This document shows, piece after piece, positions 24,675-32,871 of a stretch of DNA of 64,000 nt. Location: NCBI GenBank assembly GCA_008933735.1, contig WBUL01000007.1, forward strand, positions 124,001-188,000, given 5' to 3'. The DNA comes from Anaerolineae bacterium (GTDB taxonomy: Bacteria; Chloroflexota; Anaerolineae; Aggregatilineales; J027). The notes beneath the pieces are model-generated. The model was not told where the DNA came from. It saw only the letters and a program-made list of their open reading frames with translations, and did no database searches. Position 1 is the first letter of the stretch. Each line of letters opens with the position of its first letter. The position numbers and the translations under genes are program-made.

Positions 24675-27600
24675 ATGTGGACACCCCCAAAAATCACGCC
24701 CCGCCCTGTTTCCCGTGCAGCCTACGGCTTTGATGCCCAGGGACAGCTTGTTGCTGATGTGAGTGGTCAGGCGCTCCGCGCCGTACAAACATCCATGCTG
24801 GCGGCGCTGCGGGGCCAACTCCAGGCGCAGCAGGCTGCCAGTGAGACTATCACACAGGCGGTCAAAGATGCAACTCAAATCTGGTTGGATGCGTTGAATC
24901 TTTCGCTGAGCGACTCCCCGCCTCTGACCGACGCCTGGATCAAAGGCACCATGTACAGCTATTCAACTGAGTTTTTCTTCCTGGCAGATGCCTATGCCCG
25001 CCAGATTTGCGGTAATCCGCAGGTCTATGTCCGGAATCTGGTTGAAGAAATGCTGCCGGCTTCGTTGAAGCAGATCGGGGAAGCGTTGACTCTCTCGCAG
25101 ATTTACAGCACACATACCTCACTTTTCCAACATGCCCCCCCGCTTGATCTTCGCAGCAGCAAAAAAACACGCGATACCATGATCGTCGATTGGCACTGCA
25201 CACCGTTAATGACCCGTGTTGCGCCTGTCTACCGTGACGAATTGGTCGACCACATGAGCGAGTTCATCCAGATGATGCTGGTGCGGGTACCGGAACTGGT
25301 CAAAAACCAGCCCGCCGCGCAGGTGGAAGTAACCAGTTCCGGCGAGGACGTGATTCGCTGGCGCGTCCACTGGCTACAAAAACCGCTGATCCCGCGCAGC
25401 TATGCGGCAGGGGCGGCGGTTTTGCTGGTCGTGGCAGTTGTCGGGGGAATTTTGATTGGAAATTCGGTAGTTTCGACCCTGGTAGCAGCAGGTGGTGGCG
25501 TAGGCGCGACAGCATTAGCAGCATGGATGACCTTTCGCAGCCAGCGTCAGCGTATCAACGATCAGAAAAAAGCTTTGCTTGATCATATTGAATATACGCA
25601 GTTGCAAAGCCTGGAACTGAATACCGTTTACGCTAGTCTTCGTGGTGCCAACGCTGATCATGAAAAACAGGTGCGCGGTCTGACCGCTGTGCGCGACGCG
25701 GTGTTGGCAATCAGCGGCAGTTTTGACCAGGCACGTGTGCTGAACGACCTGCTTCAGGTAATGACCAAGGTGCTGGGGTTTGACCGGGCTATGGTGCTGC
25801 TGCGTGACCGGGAAACCGATACGCTGCGTTTTGGCGCGGCTTCTCATCCCCCCGGCGATTCGCGCGACCAGATGCGCCTCCAGCACATGCAAATCGAGAT
25901 TGGTCATAAAAAACAGGACGACCCACTGCTCAAAAGCTGGATGGAAGGTCAGAGCGTTGCTATTTCCGATCCCACTGCATATCTTCGTTCCAGCCTGAAC
26001 TGGCTGCTGGCGATGCTGGAATTCAACAGCTTTTACAGTGTCCCTCTGATGCTGGGTACCGAGCTTCTGGGAGTGGTGCTGGTTGATAATCACTTCTCAC
26101 GACGCAGCATCACACTTCAGGAACGCAGTCTGGTAGATGCTCTGACAACCAATATCGCCATTACAATGGAAAATGCCCGCCTGTACAACCTACAGGACTC
26201 GCAGTTGCAGAAAAACCTGTTTGAGCTGCAAATTCTGGAACAGATCGACCGGGAGCTGACCAAGAATCTCCGCCTGAATTACGTCATGGAAATGCTGATC
26301 GACTGGGCGATGCGGTTTACGAATGCCCATTTTGGGGCAATCCTCATGGTGGATGAAAACCTTGAAACCGGGCGCTATGCGGTCTACTATGGATGCGAGG
26401 AAAGCCACCTTATCGGCGGCAAGGCCCAAGTGCCGGTTCCCCTGGCAGACCTGGGAATTGCAGGGCGAGCGGCGTTAGGGGGCAAAAATGAATTTGTCCA
26501 ACAGGTGAGCAGCGACCCGGATCATCGGGCGATTATTCCCGAAACCCAGAGTCATATCTCGGTGCTGATCTCGCGGCGCAACCGCATTATCGGTATCATG
26601 ACGATTGAAACCTCGAATCCTGATGGATTTGAAACTGAGCATTGGAGGTTCATGCAGCGTCTGGCCGCACGGGCGGGTGTTGCCATTGATAATGCCCGCC
26701 TGTATGCAGAAAGCCAGCAGGAGCGTGACAAACTTGGGGCCATTCTGAATAATACTGCCGATGCCGTCGTGGTTGTGAACGAGGATAATCATATCAGTCT
26801 GCTGAACAAAGCCGCCCGGCTGGTTTTCCGCTTCAGCCAGCCACCTGAAGAGTTTATCGGGCATCCCTTCCACGAGATTTTTCTGGATTCGCCGTTGGGT
26901 CAGTTCTTTAACCAGATGCTTCAGGACAAAAACACTTCTTACTCAGCCGAACTCACCATTGGCAAGAGCATCTATCAGGCCAGCGCAACCCAGGTCGAAG
27001 GGGTGGGTTATGCCATTTTGCTGCATGACATTACGCTGTTTAAGGAAATCGACAAGCTCAAGGATGAACTGGTTTCGACGGTGTCCCATGACCTAAAGAA
27101 TCCGCTGTCAGTGCTGAATGCCTATGTTGAAATGATTGATATGACACAAACCCTGAACGACGCAGGGCAGCGTTATGTGGATCGCATCCGGCACTCTGTC
27201 AAAAACATGCACCATCTTATTGATGCCCTGCTGGATCTTGCTAAGATCGACGCCGGGTTCCAACTTAAATGTGCGCCTGTTTCAGTGGCAGAGCTGGTAC
27301 GTCACACCTTTGAAGAACAGGGAATTACAGCGCAGAAGAAAAATATTACCTTGACAACCGTTGTATCGCCGGAACTACCCTGGGTCTTTGCTGAAGACTG
27401 GCGCATCCAGCAGGTGCTCAACAATTTTGTGAACAACGGTATCAAGTACACACCCAACGGCGGCAGTGTTGAGATCACTGCTCTGCAAGAGGGTGATTTT
27501 GTGCGAATCGAGGTCAAGGATACAGGATATGGCATTCCCGCAGACCAGTTGAATAAGGTTTGGGAACGTTTTGAACGGATTCGGGACGAACGCACCAAGC

Positions 27601-27746
27601 ATATTTCCGGCACAGGATTGGGGCTGACCATCGCCAAAACCGTCGTGGAGGCACATGGCGGGCAGGTCGGTGTGACCAGCACAGAGGGGGTCGGCTCAAC
27701 ATTCTGGTTCACTGTGCCGGTTTATACCGAAGACATGGACGCTTAA
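24675..27746 (+). CDS. Hybrid-sensor-like histidine kinase with two GAF domains and a PAS domain
   Basis: 1023 residues. In order: an N-terminal helical region of unknown type (1-235), two membrane helices (about 240-285), a coiled-coil linker, GAF 1 (about 345-505), GAF 2 (about 525-680), PAS (about 688-785), HisKA with phospho-acceptor His805 in 'STVSHDLKNPL', and HATPase with N box 'NNFVNNGIKYTP', 'VKDTGYGIP' and 'GTGLGLTIAK'. It would sense a small ligand or redox state and phosphorylate a response regulator; none is encoded in the window. The SD before ATG 24675 is weak. The 3' end overlaps the convergent lyase gene by 4 nt. Confidence 0.9.
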   Translation: MWTPPKITPRPVSRAAYGFDAQGQLVADVSGQALRAVQTSMLAALRGQLQAQQAASETITQAVKDATQIWLDALNLSLSDSPPLTDAWIKGTMYSYSTEFFFLADAYARQICGNPQVYVRNLVEEMLPASLKQIGEALTLSQIYSTHTSLFQHAPPLDLRSSKKTRDTMIVDWHCTPLMTRVAPVYRDELVDHMSEFIQMMLVRVPELVKNQPAAQVEVTSSGEDVIRWRVHWLQKPLIPRSYAAGAAVLLVVAVVGGILIGNSVVSTLVAAGGGVGATALAAWMTFRSQRQRINDQKKALLDHIEYTQLQSLELNTVYASLRGANADHEKQVRGLTAVRDAVLAISGSFDQARVLNDLLQVMTKVLGFDRAMVLLRDRETDTLRFGAASHPPGDSRDQMRLQHMQIEIGHKKQDDPLLKSWMEGQSVAISDPTAYLRSSLNWLLAMLEFNSFYSVPLMLGTELLGVVLVDNHFSRRSITLQERSLVDALTTNIAITMENARLYNLQDSQLQKNLFELQILEQIDRELTKNLRLNYVMEMLIDWAMRFTNAHFGAILMVDENLETGRYAVYYGCEESHLIGGKAQVPVPLADLGIAGRAALGGKNEFVQQVSSDPDHRAIIPETQSHISVLISRRNRIIGIMTIETSNPDGFETEHWRFMQRLAARAGVAIDNARLYAESQQERDKLGAILNNTADAVVVVNEDNHISLLNKAARLVFRFSQPPEEFIGHPFHEIFLDSPLGQFFNQMLQDKNTSYSAELTIGKSIYQASATQVEGVGYAILLHDITLFKEIDKLKDELVSTVSHDLKNPLSVLNAYVEMIDMTQTLNDAGQRYVDRIRHSVKNMHHLIDALLDLAKIDAGFQLKCAPVSVAELVRHTFEEQGITAQKKNITLTTVVSPELPWVFAEDWRIQQVLNNFVNNGIKYTPNGGSVEITALQEGDFVRIEVKDTGYGIPADQLNKVWERFERIRDERTKHISGTGLGLTIAKTVVEAHGGQVGVTSTEGVGSTFWFTVPVYTEDMDA

Positions 27747-28690
27747 ACCTCGTTCAAAATCATAGCCATCGTTTGCCCATCAATATTGCCGCCGCTGAGA
27801 ATGACCCCAACACGCCTGGAGGGTTGGATCGCGCCGCTTAAAAGCGCTGCCACTCCTAACGCGCCGGATGGTTCAACAACCAGCTTCATACGGTAAAACA
27901 GGAAGCGCACCGCTTCTTTGATGGCAGCTTCACTAACAGTTCGCATATCGTCCACGTATTGGAGCACAAGCGGAAAGGTCACTTTCCCCAGGGAAGGTGT
28001 GCGCGTCCCGTCGGCAATCGTGGGCGGATTGTGAACGGTATGGAGGGTGCGGGTGTGGAAAGAGCGTGCTGCGTCGTCTGCCAGTTCCGGTTCAACACCC
28101 ACCACTCTACAGGTCGGGGACATCCCTTTTGCCGCAATCGCACAACCACTAAGCAGTCCTCCCCCCCCACATGGGACCAGCAGCAGGTCTAAATCGGGTA
28201 CATCTTCCAGCAGTTCCAGTGCGGCTGTCCCCTGCCCCGCCACAATCCACTCATGGTCATAGGGCGGAATGATGACATAGCCATGTTCAGCAGCAATTTC
28301 TTTCGCCAGCGCTTCGCGGGCTGATTGTTCGGGATCGTAAAGAATAAGTTCTGCCCCATATCCCTCTGTCGCTGCAAGTTTGATTGCCGGGGCGTCGTGT
28401 GGAATCACGATATGAGTCTTAACCCCCAGCAGCTTGCCCACGAGAGCGACGGCCTGGGCATGATTGCCAGAGGAGTAAGTCATTACTCCTCGTGACTTTT
28501 CTGCATCCGAAAGCTGGCTGATCGCGTTATAAGCACCGCGAAATTTAAACGCGCCCATACGCTGGAAGTTTTCGCATTTGAGATAAATGTCGGCGCCCAC
28601 CTGTGCATTAAGCATCGCTGAGGTCATCACCGGGGTACGATGTGCCTGCCCTTGCAGCCGCTGGCTGGCCGCTTTGACCGCTTCAAACAT
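27743..28690 (-). CDS. PLP-dependent threonine/serine dehydratase-like enzyme
   Basis: 315 residues, fold type II PLP enzyme. The Schiff-base Lys49 sits in 'MGAFKFRGAYNA', substrate loop 'SSGNHAQAVA' and phosphate loop 'CGGGGLLSG' follow. Length and lack of a C-terminal ACT domain point to a catabolic threonine dehydratase, serine racemase or hydroxyaspartate ammonia-lyase; the 'ENFQRMGAFKFRGA' form is closest to the serine racemase/hydroxyaspartate group. It would deaminate or racemise a hydroxy-amino acid in the cytoplasm. No amino-acid pathway genes surround it. Confidence 0.87.
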   Translation of the reverse strand: MFEAVKAASQRLQGQAHRTPVMTSAMLNAQVGADIYLKCENFQRMGAFKFRGAYNAISQLSDAEKSRGVMTYSSGNHAQAVALVGKLLGVKTHIVIPHDAPAIKLAATEGYGAELILYDPEQSAREALAKEIAAEHGYVIIPPYDHEWIVAGQGTAALELLEDVPDLDLLLVPCGGGGLLSGCAIAAKGMSPTCRVVGVEPELADDAARSFHTRTLHTVHNPPTIADGTRTPSLGKVTFPLVLQYVDDMRTVSEAAIKEAVRFLFYRMKLVVEPSGALGVAALLSGAIQPSRRVGVILSGGNIDGQTMAMILNEV

Positions 28691-28786
28691 GGTTTTCTCC
28701 CTTCAGCGTAATTAGACCCGTTGTTAAAAAAGGCCGCAATATCCATAAAAATCCACTAAAAACCGCTAAGTTGGCTGTATAGGCTC

Positions 28787-28795
28787 TGATAAGAT
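28787..28795 (+). promoter_or_regulatory. Extended -10 element before the SH3-like protein gene
   Basis: TGATAAGAT (TG-N-TAAGAT) lies about 30 nt before ATG 28826. No clear -35 is present, which is common with extended -10 promoters. Confidence 0.35.
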
Positions 28796-28825
28796 GAAGA
28801 AAATAACGTGATGAAGGAGCACTAC

Positions 28826-30625
28826 ATGCTGTTTAAGACTTTAAGCGCCCTGCTGATTTTAATGACACTGGGGTTATTCGTTCCAGCCAGCGCGGCAGCC
28901 GACCAATCCCTACCTCCTGCCGCCTGGTACGCGGTACTTTGGAACAAACAAAGTGATACCCTTTACTGGGTCAATGCGGACGGCAAACAGGCAGAAATCG
29001 CACGTCCTAAACTCCCGAACGAATCGGATTCACCCTACTTTAAAATCTCTCCGAATGGCCGCTATCTGGTGCAGACGGCACTGCTCACCAATCAACTGTA
29101 TGGTATCGGAATTTATGACCTGCAAACAGCGGGATGGATCAAAACGCACCAGGCCGGGAACGGAGAGGAACCCAATCTGGGCAGCGGTTTGAGTTTTAAT
29201 TTGAGTTCGGAGCGCGTCGCCGTTGGATTCAGGTCAGGCACCTTCGACAACCCAGCCTGGCGGGTCATTGTGTTTGAACTGGCAAGCGGTAATCCCATCT
29301 CCATTCTGAACAGCACCGATACAAACGCACCACAGGCGCAGCTCAGCACCCCGGACATCGCTTATTTTGATGTAGATGAAGGGTTGGAGGTCATTCATTT
29401 CCACCTGATTCCTTACGGCGTGGGCGGAGCCCTGGAATGGCCCTCTTATGCCTGGGCTCCTTCCAGCGGCACGGTTACAGAAAGCCCTTACAACCGGGTG
29501 GATGCTGATATTCTTCCGCTTTCGGGTGAAACAGTGCTGGCTGTTTATGACCCGAATTATGGGCAGCTTCCTCCACAGGGACCAGCACCCAGTTTGAACG
29601 CCGTTGCACGCGGTATCCCTCAAATCGGTGTGAATAATTACACGACCATCTGGGTCGATGGCACATCCTATAACTTCAACGCGCAGTGGGCGAAAGGCGG
29701 GGAATATATTCTGTACTGGTCAAGCAACGGGGTGAGCCAGTGGAACACCCTCCTGGCCGATGCAGCCATCACGGACAACAATCGTTTCCCTTTTGACACC
29801 GCCATCACACAGGTGCGCGGGACTTCAGACGGGTATCTTTTTATCAATGACCAGAATCAGGTTTATTACACCAACGGTTTTACGACCCACACCGCCCCGA
29901 TGATTTTTCAGGCACCCGCACCGGTAGACATTGCCTACGTGACGCCGCTTGGCCTTTCCTTTACCCTGGCCTCCCTGGGGGATGCAGGCGGAATCGATGA
30001 TTTTGCAGGGAATCCGTGTCCAGGTGCCCCGCCCATTTCAGTCGAGGTGAATGCCCAGGCACGGGTTTCTTTCTCCAACGGGATTCCGCTGCGGGTACGG
30101 GCTGCGCCGGGGGGAGACATTCTGACCCAATTCCCCGAAGGCACGGATTTTATCATTGTGGGTGGTCCTCAGTGCCAGGGCAATTTTAACTGGTGGCAGA
30201 TTCAACGACTCGATCCGGTCAGCAACCAGATGATCAATGGCTGGGTCGCAGAAGGTGATGCAAACGGCTATTACATTGAACTCTGGGAAGGGTCGGGCAG
30301 CGGCGTAACACCCGTAGGCAATCTGGCCGCACCCAATACAGAAACCGGAGACGGAGATTGCAGCCTCGCGCCTGTCACGCAGATTGCCGTCGGCATGAAT
30401 GTTCTGACCATCATCAACAATGGCACCCTTGCCATGCGTGCCAATCTGAACGACGAATTCCCCTCGAATCAGATTCCGGGAGGGCTTACCGCATCGGTCG
30501 TGGCCGGGCCACAGTGTAACAAAGGTTACCGTATGTGGAAGGTATCGCTGAATCTGAACGGGCAGAATGTCTCCGGTTGGATATCGGAAGGCACCACTAC
30601 TCAGTATTTCATCCAGCCGCAGTGA
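28826..30625 (+). CDS. Secreted protein with propeller-like region and two SH3-like C-terminal domains
   Basis: 599 residues with a signal peptide ('MLFKTLSALLILMTLGLFVPASA'). The N-terminal two thirds contain propeller-like strands ('DTLYWVNADGKQ', 'ISPNGRYLV'). Near the C-terminus are two bacterial-SH3-type units, about 405-490 ('SNGIPLRVRAAPGGDIL', 'GWVAEGD') and about 515-599 ('LAMRANLNDEF', 'GWISEGTT'). Each has a 'GPQC' segment that could form a disulfide. It is probably wall-associated. ATG 28826 is chosen since AAGGAG lies 6 nt upstream; GTG 28808 and ATG 28811 lie before that site. Confidence 0.78.
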   Translation: MLFKTLSALLILMTLGLFVPASAAADQSLPPAAWYAVLWNKQSDTLYWVNADGKQAEIARPKLPNESDSPYFKISPNGRYLVQTALLTNQLYGIGIYDLQTAGWIKTHQAGNGEEPNLGSGLSFNLSSERVAVGFRSGTFDNPAWRVIVFELASGNPISILNSTDTNAPQAQLSTPDIAYFDVDEGLEVIHFHLIPYGVGGALEWPSYAWAPSSGTVTESPYNRVDADILPLSGETVLAVYDPNYGQLPPQGPAPSLNAVARGIPQIGVNNYTTIWVDGTSYNFNAQWAKGGEYILYWSSNGVSQWNTLLADAAITDNNRFPFDTAITQVRGTSDGYLFINDQNQVYYTNGFTTHTAPMIFQAPAPVDIAYVTPLGLSFTLASLGDAGGIDDFAGNPCPGAPPISVEVNAQARVSFSNGIPLRVRAAPGGDILTQFPEGTDFIIVGGPQCQGNFNWWQIQRLDPVSNQMINGWVAEGDANGYYIELWEGSGSGVTPVGNLAAPNTETGDGDCSLAPVTQIAVGMNVLTIINNGTLAMRANLNDEFPSNQIPGGLTASVVAGPQCNKGYRMWKVSLNLNGQNVSGWISEGTTTQYFIQPQ

Positions 30626-30631
30626 GTTGAA

Positions 30632-30660
30632 GGAGGACGGGATTTCCGTCCTCCTCTTTC
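30632..30660 (+). terminator. Rho-independent terminator
   Basis: GGAGGACGG (30632-30640) and CCGTCCTCC (30646-30654) form a perfect 9-bp stem with a 5-nt loop and run into TCTTTC, 7 nt after the preceding stop codon. Confidence 0.75.
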
Positions 30661-30723
30661 TAAGCGGCGCTCCTCGTGATTCGCCTCGCAGTTAACATAT
30701 TATGCCAAGCAACAATGTCTCGG

Positions 30724-30752
30724 TTCAAAATCCGGCTTTGCTCATCTATAAT
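30724..30752 (+). promoter_or_regulatory. Promoter of the TIR protein gene
   Basis: TTCAAA (30724-30729) and TATAAT (30747-30752) are 17 nt apart. The implied start near 30759 excludes the upstream in-frame GTG at 30755 as translation start and supports ATG 30785. Confidence 0.6.
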
Positions 30753-30784
30753 GAGTGCCACCAATGAGGGGTTGTGAAACAAAG

Positions 30785-31972
30785 ATGGCAAAAATTTTTT
30801 TGAGCTATGCCCGTGCTGATGCTTCTGAGATAGCAGAAGAACTCGCTGATCAACTTCGCATAGATCATGAGGTTTTTCTTGATAAGCACAGCATCCGGGC
30901 AGGCGCTCAATGGAAGAAAGAACTCAGCCGCCGCGTTAAATGGGCTGATTTAATGGTCGTTTTGGTGACCCCGAAATCCAATGATTCCGATTATGTGTAT
31001 GAGGAGACCCTTCAAGCCGCCACTCTGGAAAAACCCATCATTCCAGTTCAAGTCGAGGGGACACCATTACCTGTCCATCTGCGAGGCACCTGGCAAGCGG
31101 TCACTTTTGAAAATGGAAACTATGAAGCGGTTCTTCTGGAAATTGAGCGCAGTTTAAAGGAGATTGGAACTCGTAAGCGTTTACCTCTTTATGGACTGGC
31201 GGGGCTGCTGGCCTTATCACTGATAATCGCATTGTTATGGTTCATCATCATGAATGACAGCGATCCGGATTCTGGCAGTTCAGAGAACAATACGTCAGTT
31301 ACCGATGAACCGACCGCTACATTAACAGCGACATTGACCTTTACGCCATCCTATACGCCGACCGCTACGCCGACTCGAACCCCTCGCCCGCCCACGGAGA
31401 CCCCAACCCCATCTCCAACATCCACAGAGATACCAGAAGAACTCATTCTCTACGAAGAGGATTTTGAAGATGGGGTGACAACTGGTTGGGACGTTAAAAA
31501 AGGAGTCTGGCAGGTCGTGGAAATGGACGATGGTAACCACGTATATCAGGCAACAGGATCCTGGGCAGAAGCCTACATCGGGACACCCAACTGGTCGGAC
31601 TACGCCTTCAGTCTGAAGATGCGTGTACCAAACAATATCGAAATTCTAATTCATGTGCGTTCATCAGACTTTTTTTATGGATATGTCGTCGGTGTTACCA
31701 GAACCGATAATTGGCTCGGTGTTGCCAAAAAAATAGATAACCGCTGGATTGGTTTAGCTGGCGATGATGTCCCGCTGCGGAGAGAAGAATGGAACTCTGT
31801 TTATGTAGAAATCAAAGGACAGACCTTACAGGTCAGTGTTGATGGATACAAGCTGCCCCCCGTTACAGATGAAACATTTGAAGATGGCGGTATAGGGTTA
31901 ATCATAGGCGGGTCACCAGGGTCTGAAGGGGTTCAATTTGATGACATTCGGGTATGGTCCCTCAGCAAATAG
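30785..31972 (+). CDS. Membrane TIR-domain protein with extracellular lectin-like domain
   Basis: 395 residues. Cytoplasmic TIR_2 domain (1-125): 'KIFLSYARADASEIAEELADQL', 'FLDKHSIRAG' and 'DYVYEETLQAA', where Glu74 fits the usual NADase glutamate. One membrane helix (about 133-156) follows, then a Pro/Thr linker (about 157-216, 'TPTATPTRTPRPPTETPTP') and an extracellular concanavalin/laminin-G-like domain (about 218-395, 'YEEDFEDG', ending 'VQFDDIRVW'). By analogy with TIR proteins this could cleave NAD+ upon an outside signal, but scaffold use is equally possible. A macrodomain gene lies 359 nt downstream on the same strand. Confidence 0.85.
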   Translation: MAKIFLSYARADASEIAEELADQLRIDHEVFLDKHSIRAGAQWKKELSRRVKWADLMVVLVTPKSNDSDYVYEETLQAATLEKPIIPVQVEGTPLPVHLRGTWQAVTFENGNYEAVLLEIERSLKEIGTRKRLPLYGLAGLLALSLIIALLWFIIMNDSDPDSGSSENNTSVTDEPTATLTATLTFTPSYTPTATPTRTPRPPTETPTPSPTSTEIPEELILYEEDFEDGVTTGWDVKKGVWQVVEMDDGNHVYQATGSWAEAYIGTPNWSDYAFSLKMRVPNNIEILIHVRSSDFFYGYVVGVTRTDNWLGVAKKIDNRWIGLAGDDVPLRREEWNSVYVEIKGQTLQVSVDGYKLPPVTDETFEDGGIGLIIGGSPGSEGVQFDDIRVWSLSK

Positions 31973-32055
31973 AAATTCCTGAGGAGGCGGCCTTTCAGGT
32001 TGGAGTCACCCGTGCCTCGACCTGCCAATGGATCGAGGCTCTCCAGGCTTACTGA

Positions 32056-32141
32056 GATAATCACGCTCTTATACTGGCTCAGGTCAACCTCTGCCGGAAT
32101 CTCGTAATTCTGATTGCCGATGTTTCCCTTGAGCGACCCTA
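32056..32141 (-). pseudogene. Remnant of a DM13-type domain inside the 31973-32331 gap
   Basis: The minus strand encodes 'LKGNIGNQNYEIPAEVDLSQ' followed by YKSVII, which closely resembles the C-terminal end of DM13 domains (normally followed by a C-x-x-F segment). Here it is followed by unrelated sequence. No start, signal peptide or first half is present, so it looks like a decayed fragment. The rest of the 359-nt gap between the TIR and macrodomain genes holds no gene; a CCCCTCA...TGAGGGG inverted repeat lies around 32173-32218. Confidence 0.5.
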
Positions 32142-32331
32142 GAACCTGTGATGCACTTGGGTGTGGTGATTTTCCCCTCACCCTGCTCCCAGCTTGTGTG
32201 AGCTTGGGGGATGAGGGGTAAAAAGTGCATAACACGCTTTAGCGTAGGCATCAAAAGTTACGCAGAAATTACACACTCATAAAAACACCGCAAAAATGGC
32301 ATTAAAATAAATAAAAGCGCTGGAGCACATC

Positions 32332-32871
32332 ATGACAACCTCCATGACCATCAACAAAACCAGTATCGAACTTGTGCAGGGGGACATCACCCAGGAAGAA
32401 ACCGATGCCATTGTGAACGCGGCAAATGCTGCTTTAGCGGGCGGTGGTGGAGTAGATGGGGCGATTCACCGGGCGGCAGGAGCAGCCGAACTCCAGGCGG
32501 CCTGTCGCAAACTGGGTGGCTGTGCAACGGGAGACGCCAAAATCACCCCAGGGTTCAAACTCAAAGCCCGATTCATCATTCATGCGGTCGGGCCTGTTTA
32601 CCAGCCAGGGAGCGAGGAAAGTCCCCGTTTGCTCGCCAGCGCTTACCGCCGCAGCTTGGAAGTGGCCGTAGAAAACGGCGTCAAAACCATCGCGTTTCCG
32701 GCGATCAGCACGGGTGTATATGGCTACCCGATGGACAAAGCCGCCCAGGTATCATTAACAGCAGTTGCGGATTTTGTCCGTCAGAATGACCGCCTTGAAA
32801 AAGTACGGTTTGTCCTGTTCGGAAGCGAGGCGTTTGAAACCTTTAAGGCAGCACTCCGGACGTTGAGCTAG
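32332..32871 (+). CDS. Macrodomain protein (O-acetyl-ADP-ribose deacetylase-like)
   Basis: 179 residues forming one complete macrodomain: 'DAIVNAANAALAGGGGVDGAIHRAAG' at about 25-50, 'RFIIHAVGPVY' and the phosphate loop 'AISTGVYGYP' (about 124-133). These fit the MacroD/YmdB type that removes ADP-ribose from acidic residues or hydrolyses O-acetyl-ADP-ribose in the cytoplasm. GGAG lies 6 nt before the ATG. It follows a TIR gene, whose family can produce ADP-ribose products, so a functional tie is possible but there is no overlap or shared operon signal. The 3' end overlaps the convergent GT39 gene by 29 nt. Confidence 0.9.
   Translation: MTTSMTINKTSIELVQGDITQEETDAIVNAANAALAGGGGVDGAIHRAAGAAELQAACRKLGGCATGDAKITPGFKLKARFIIHAVGPVYQPGSEESPRLLASAYRRSLEVAVENGVKTIAFPAISTGVYGYPMDKAAQVSLTAVADFVRQNDRLEKVRFVLFGSEAFETFKAALRTLS

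Noticed and set aside
31933-32235. 100-codon minus-strand frame between the TIR and macrodomain genes as an intact gene
   Set aside because: Only about 26 codons resemble a DM13 domain; the rest looks like random translation, there is no signal peptide and it overlaps the TIR gene end. Reported as a remnant instead.
30785-32871. TIR plus macrodomain as a defined antiphage system
   Set aside because: No other defence genes, no operon overlap and a decayed fragment in between; adjacency alone is not enough.
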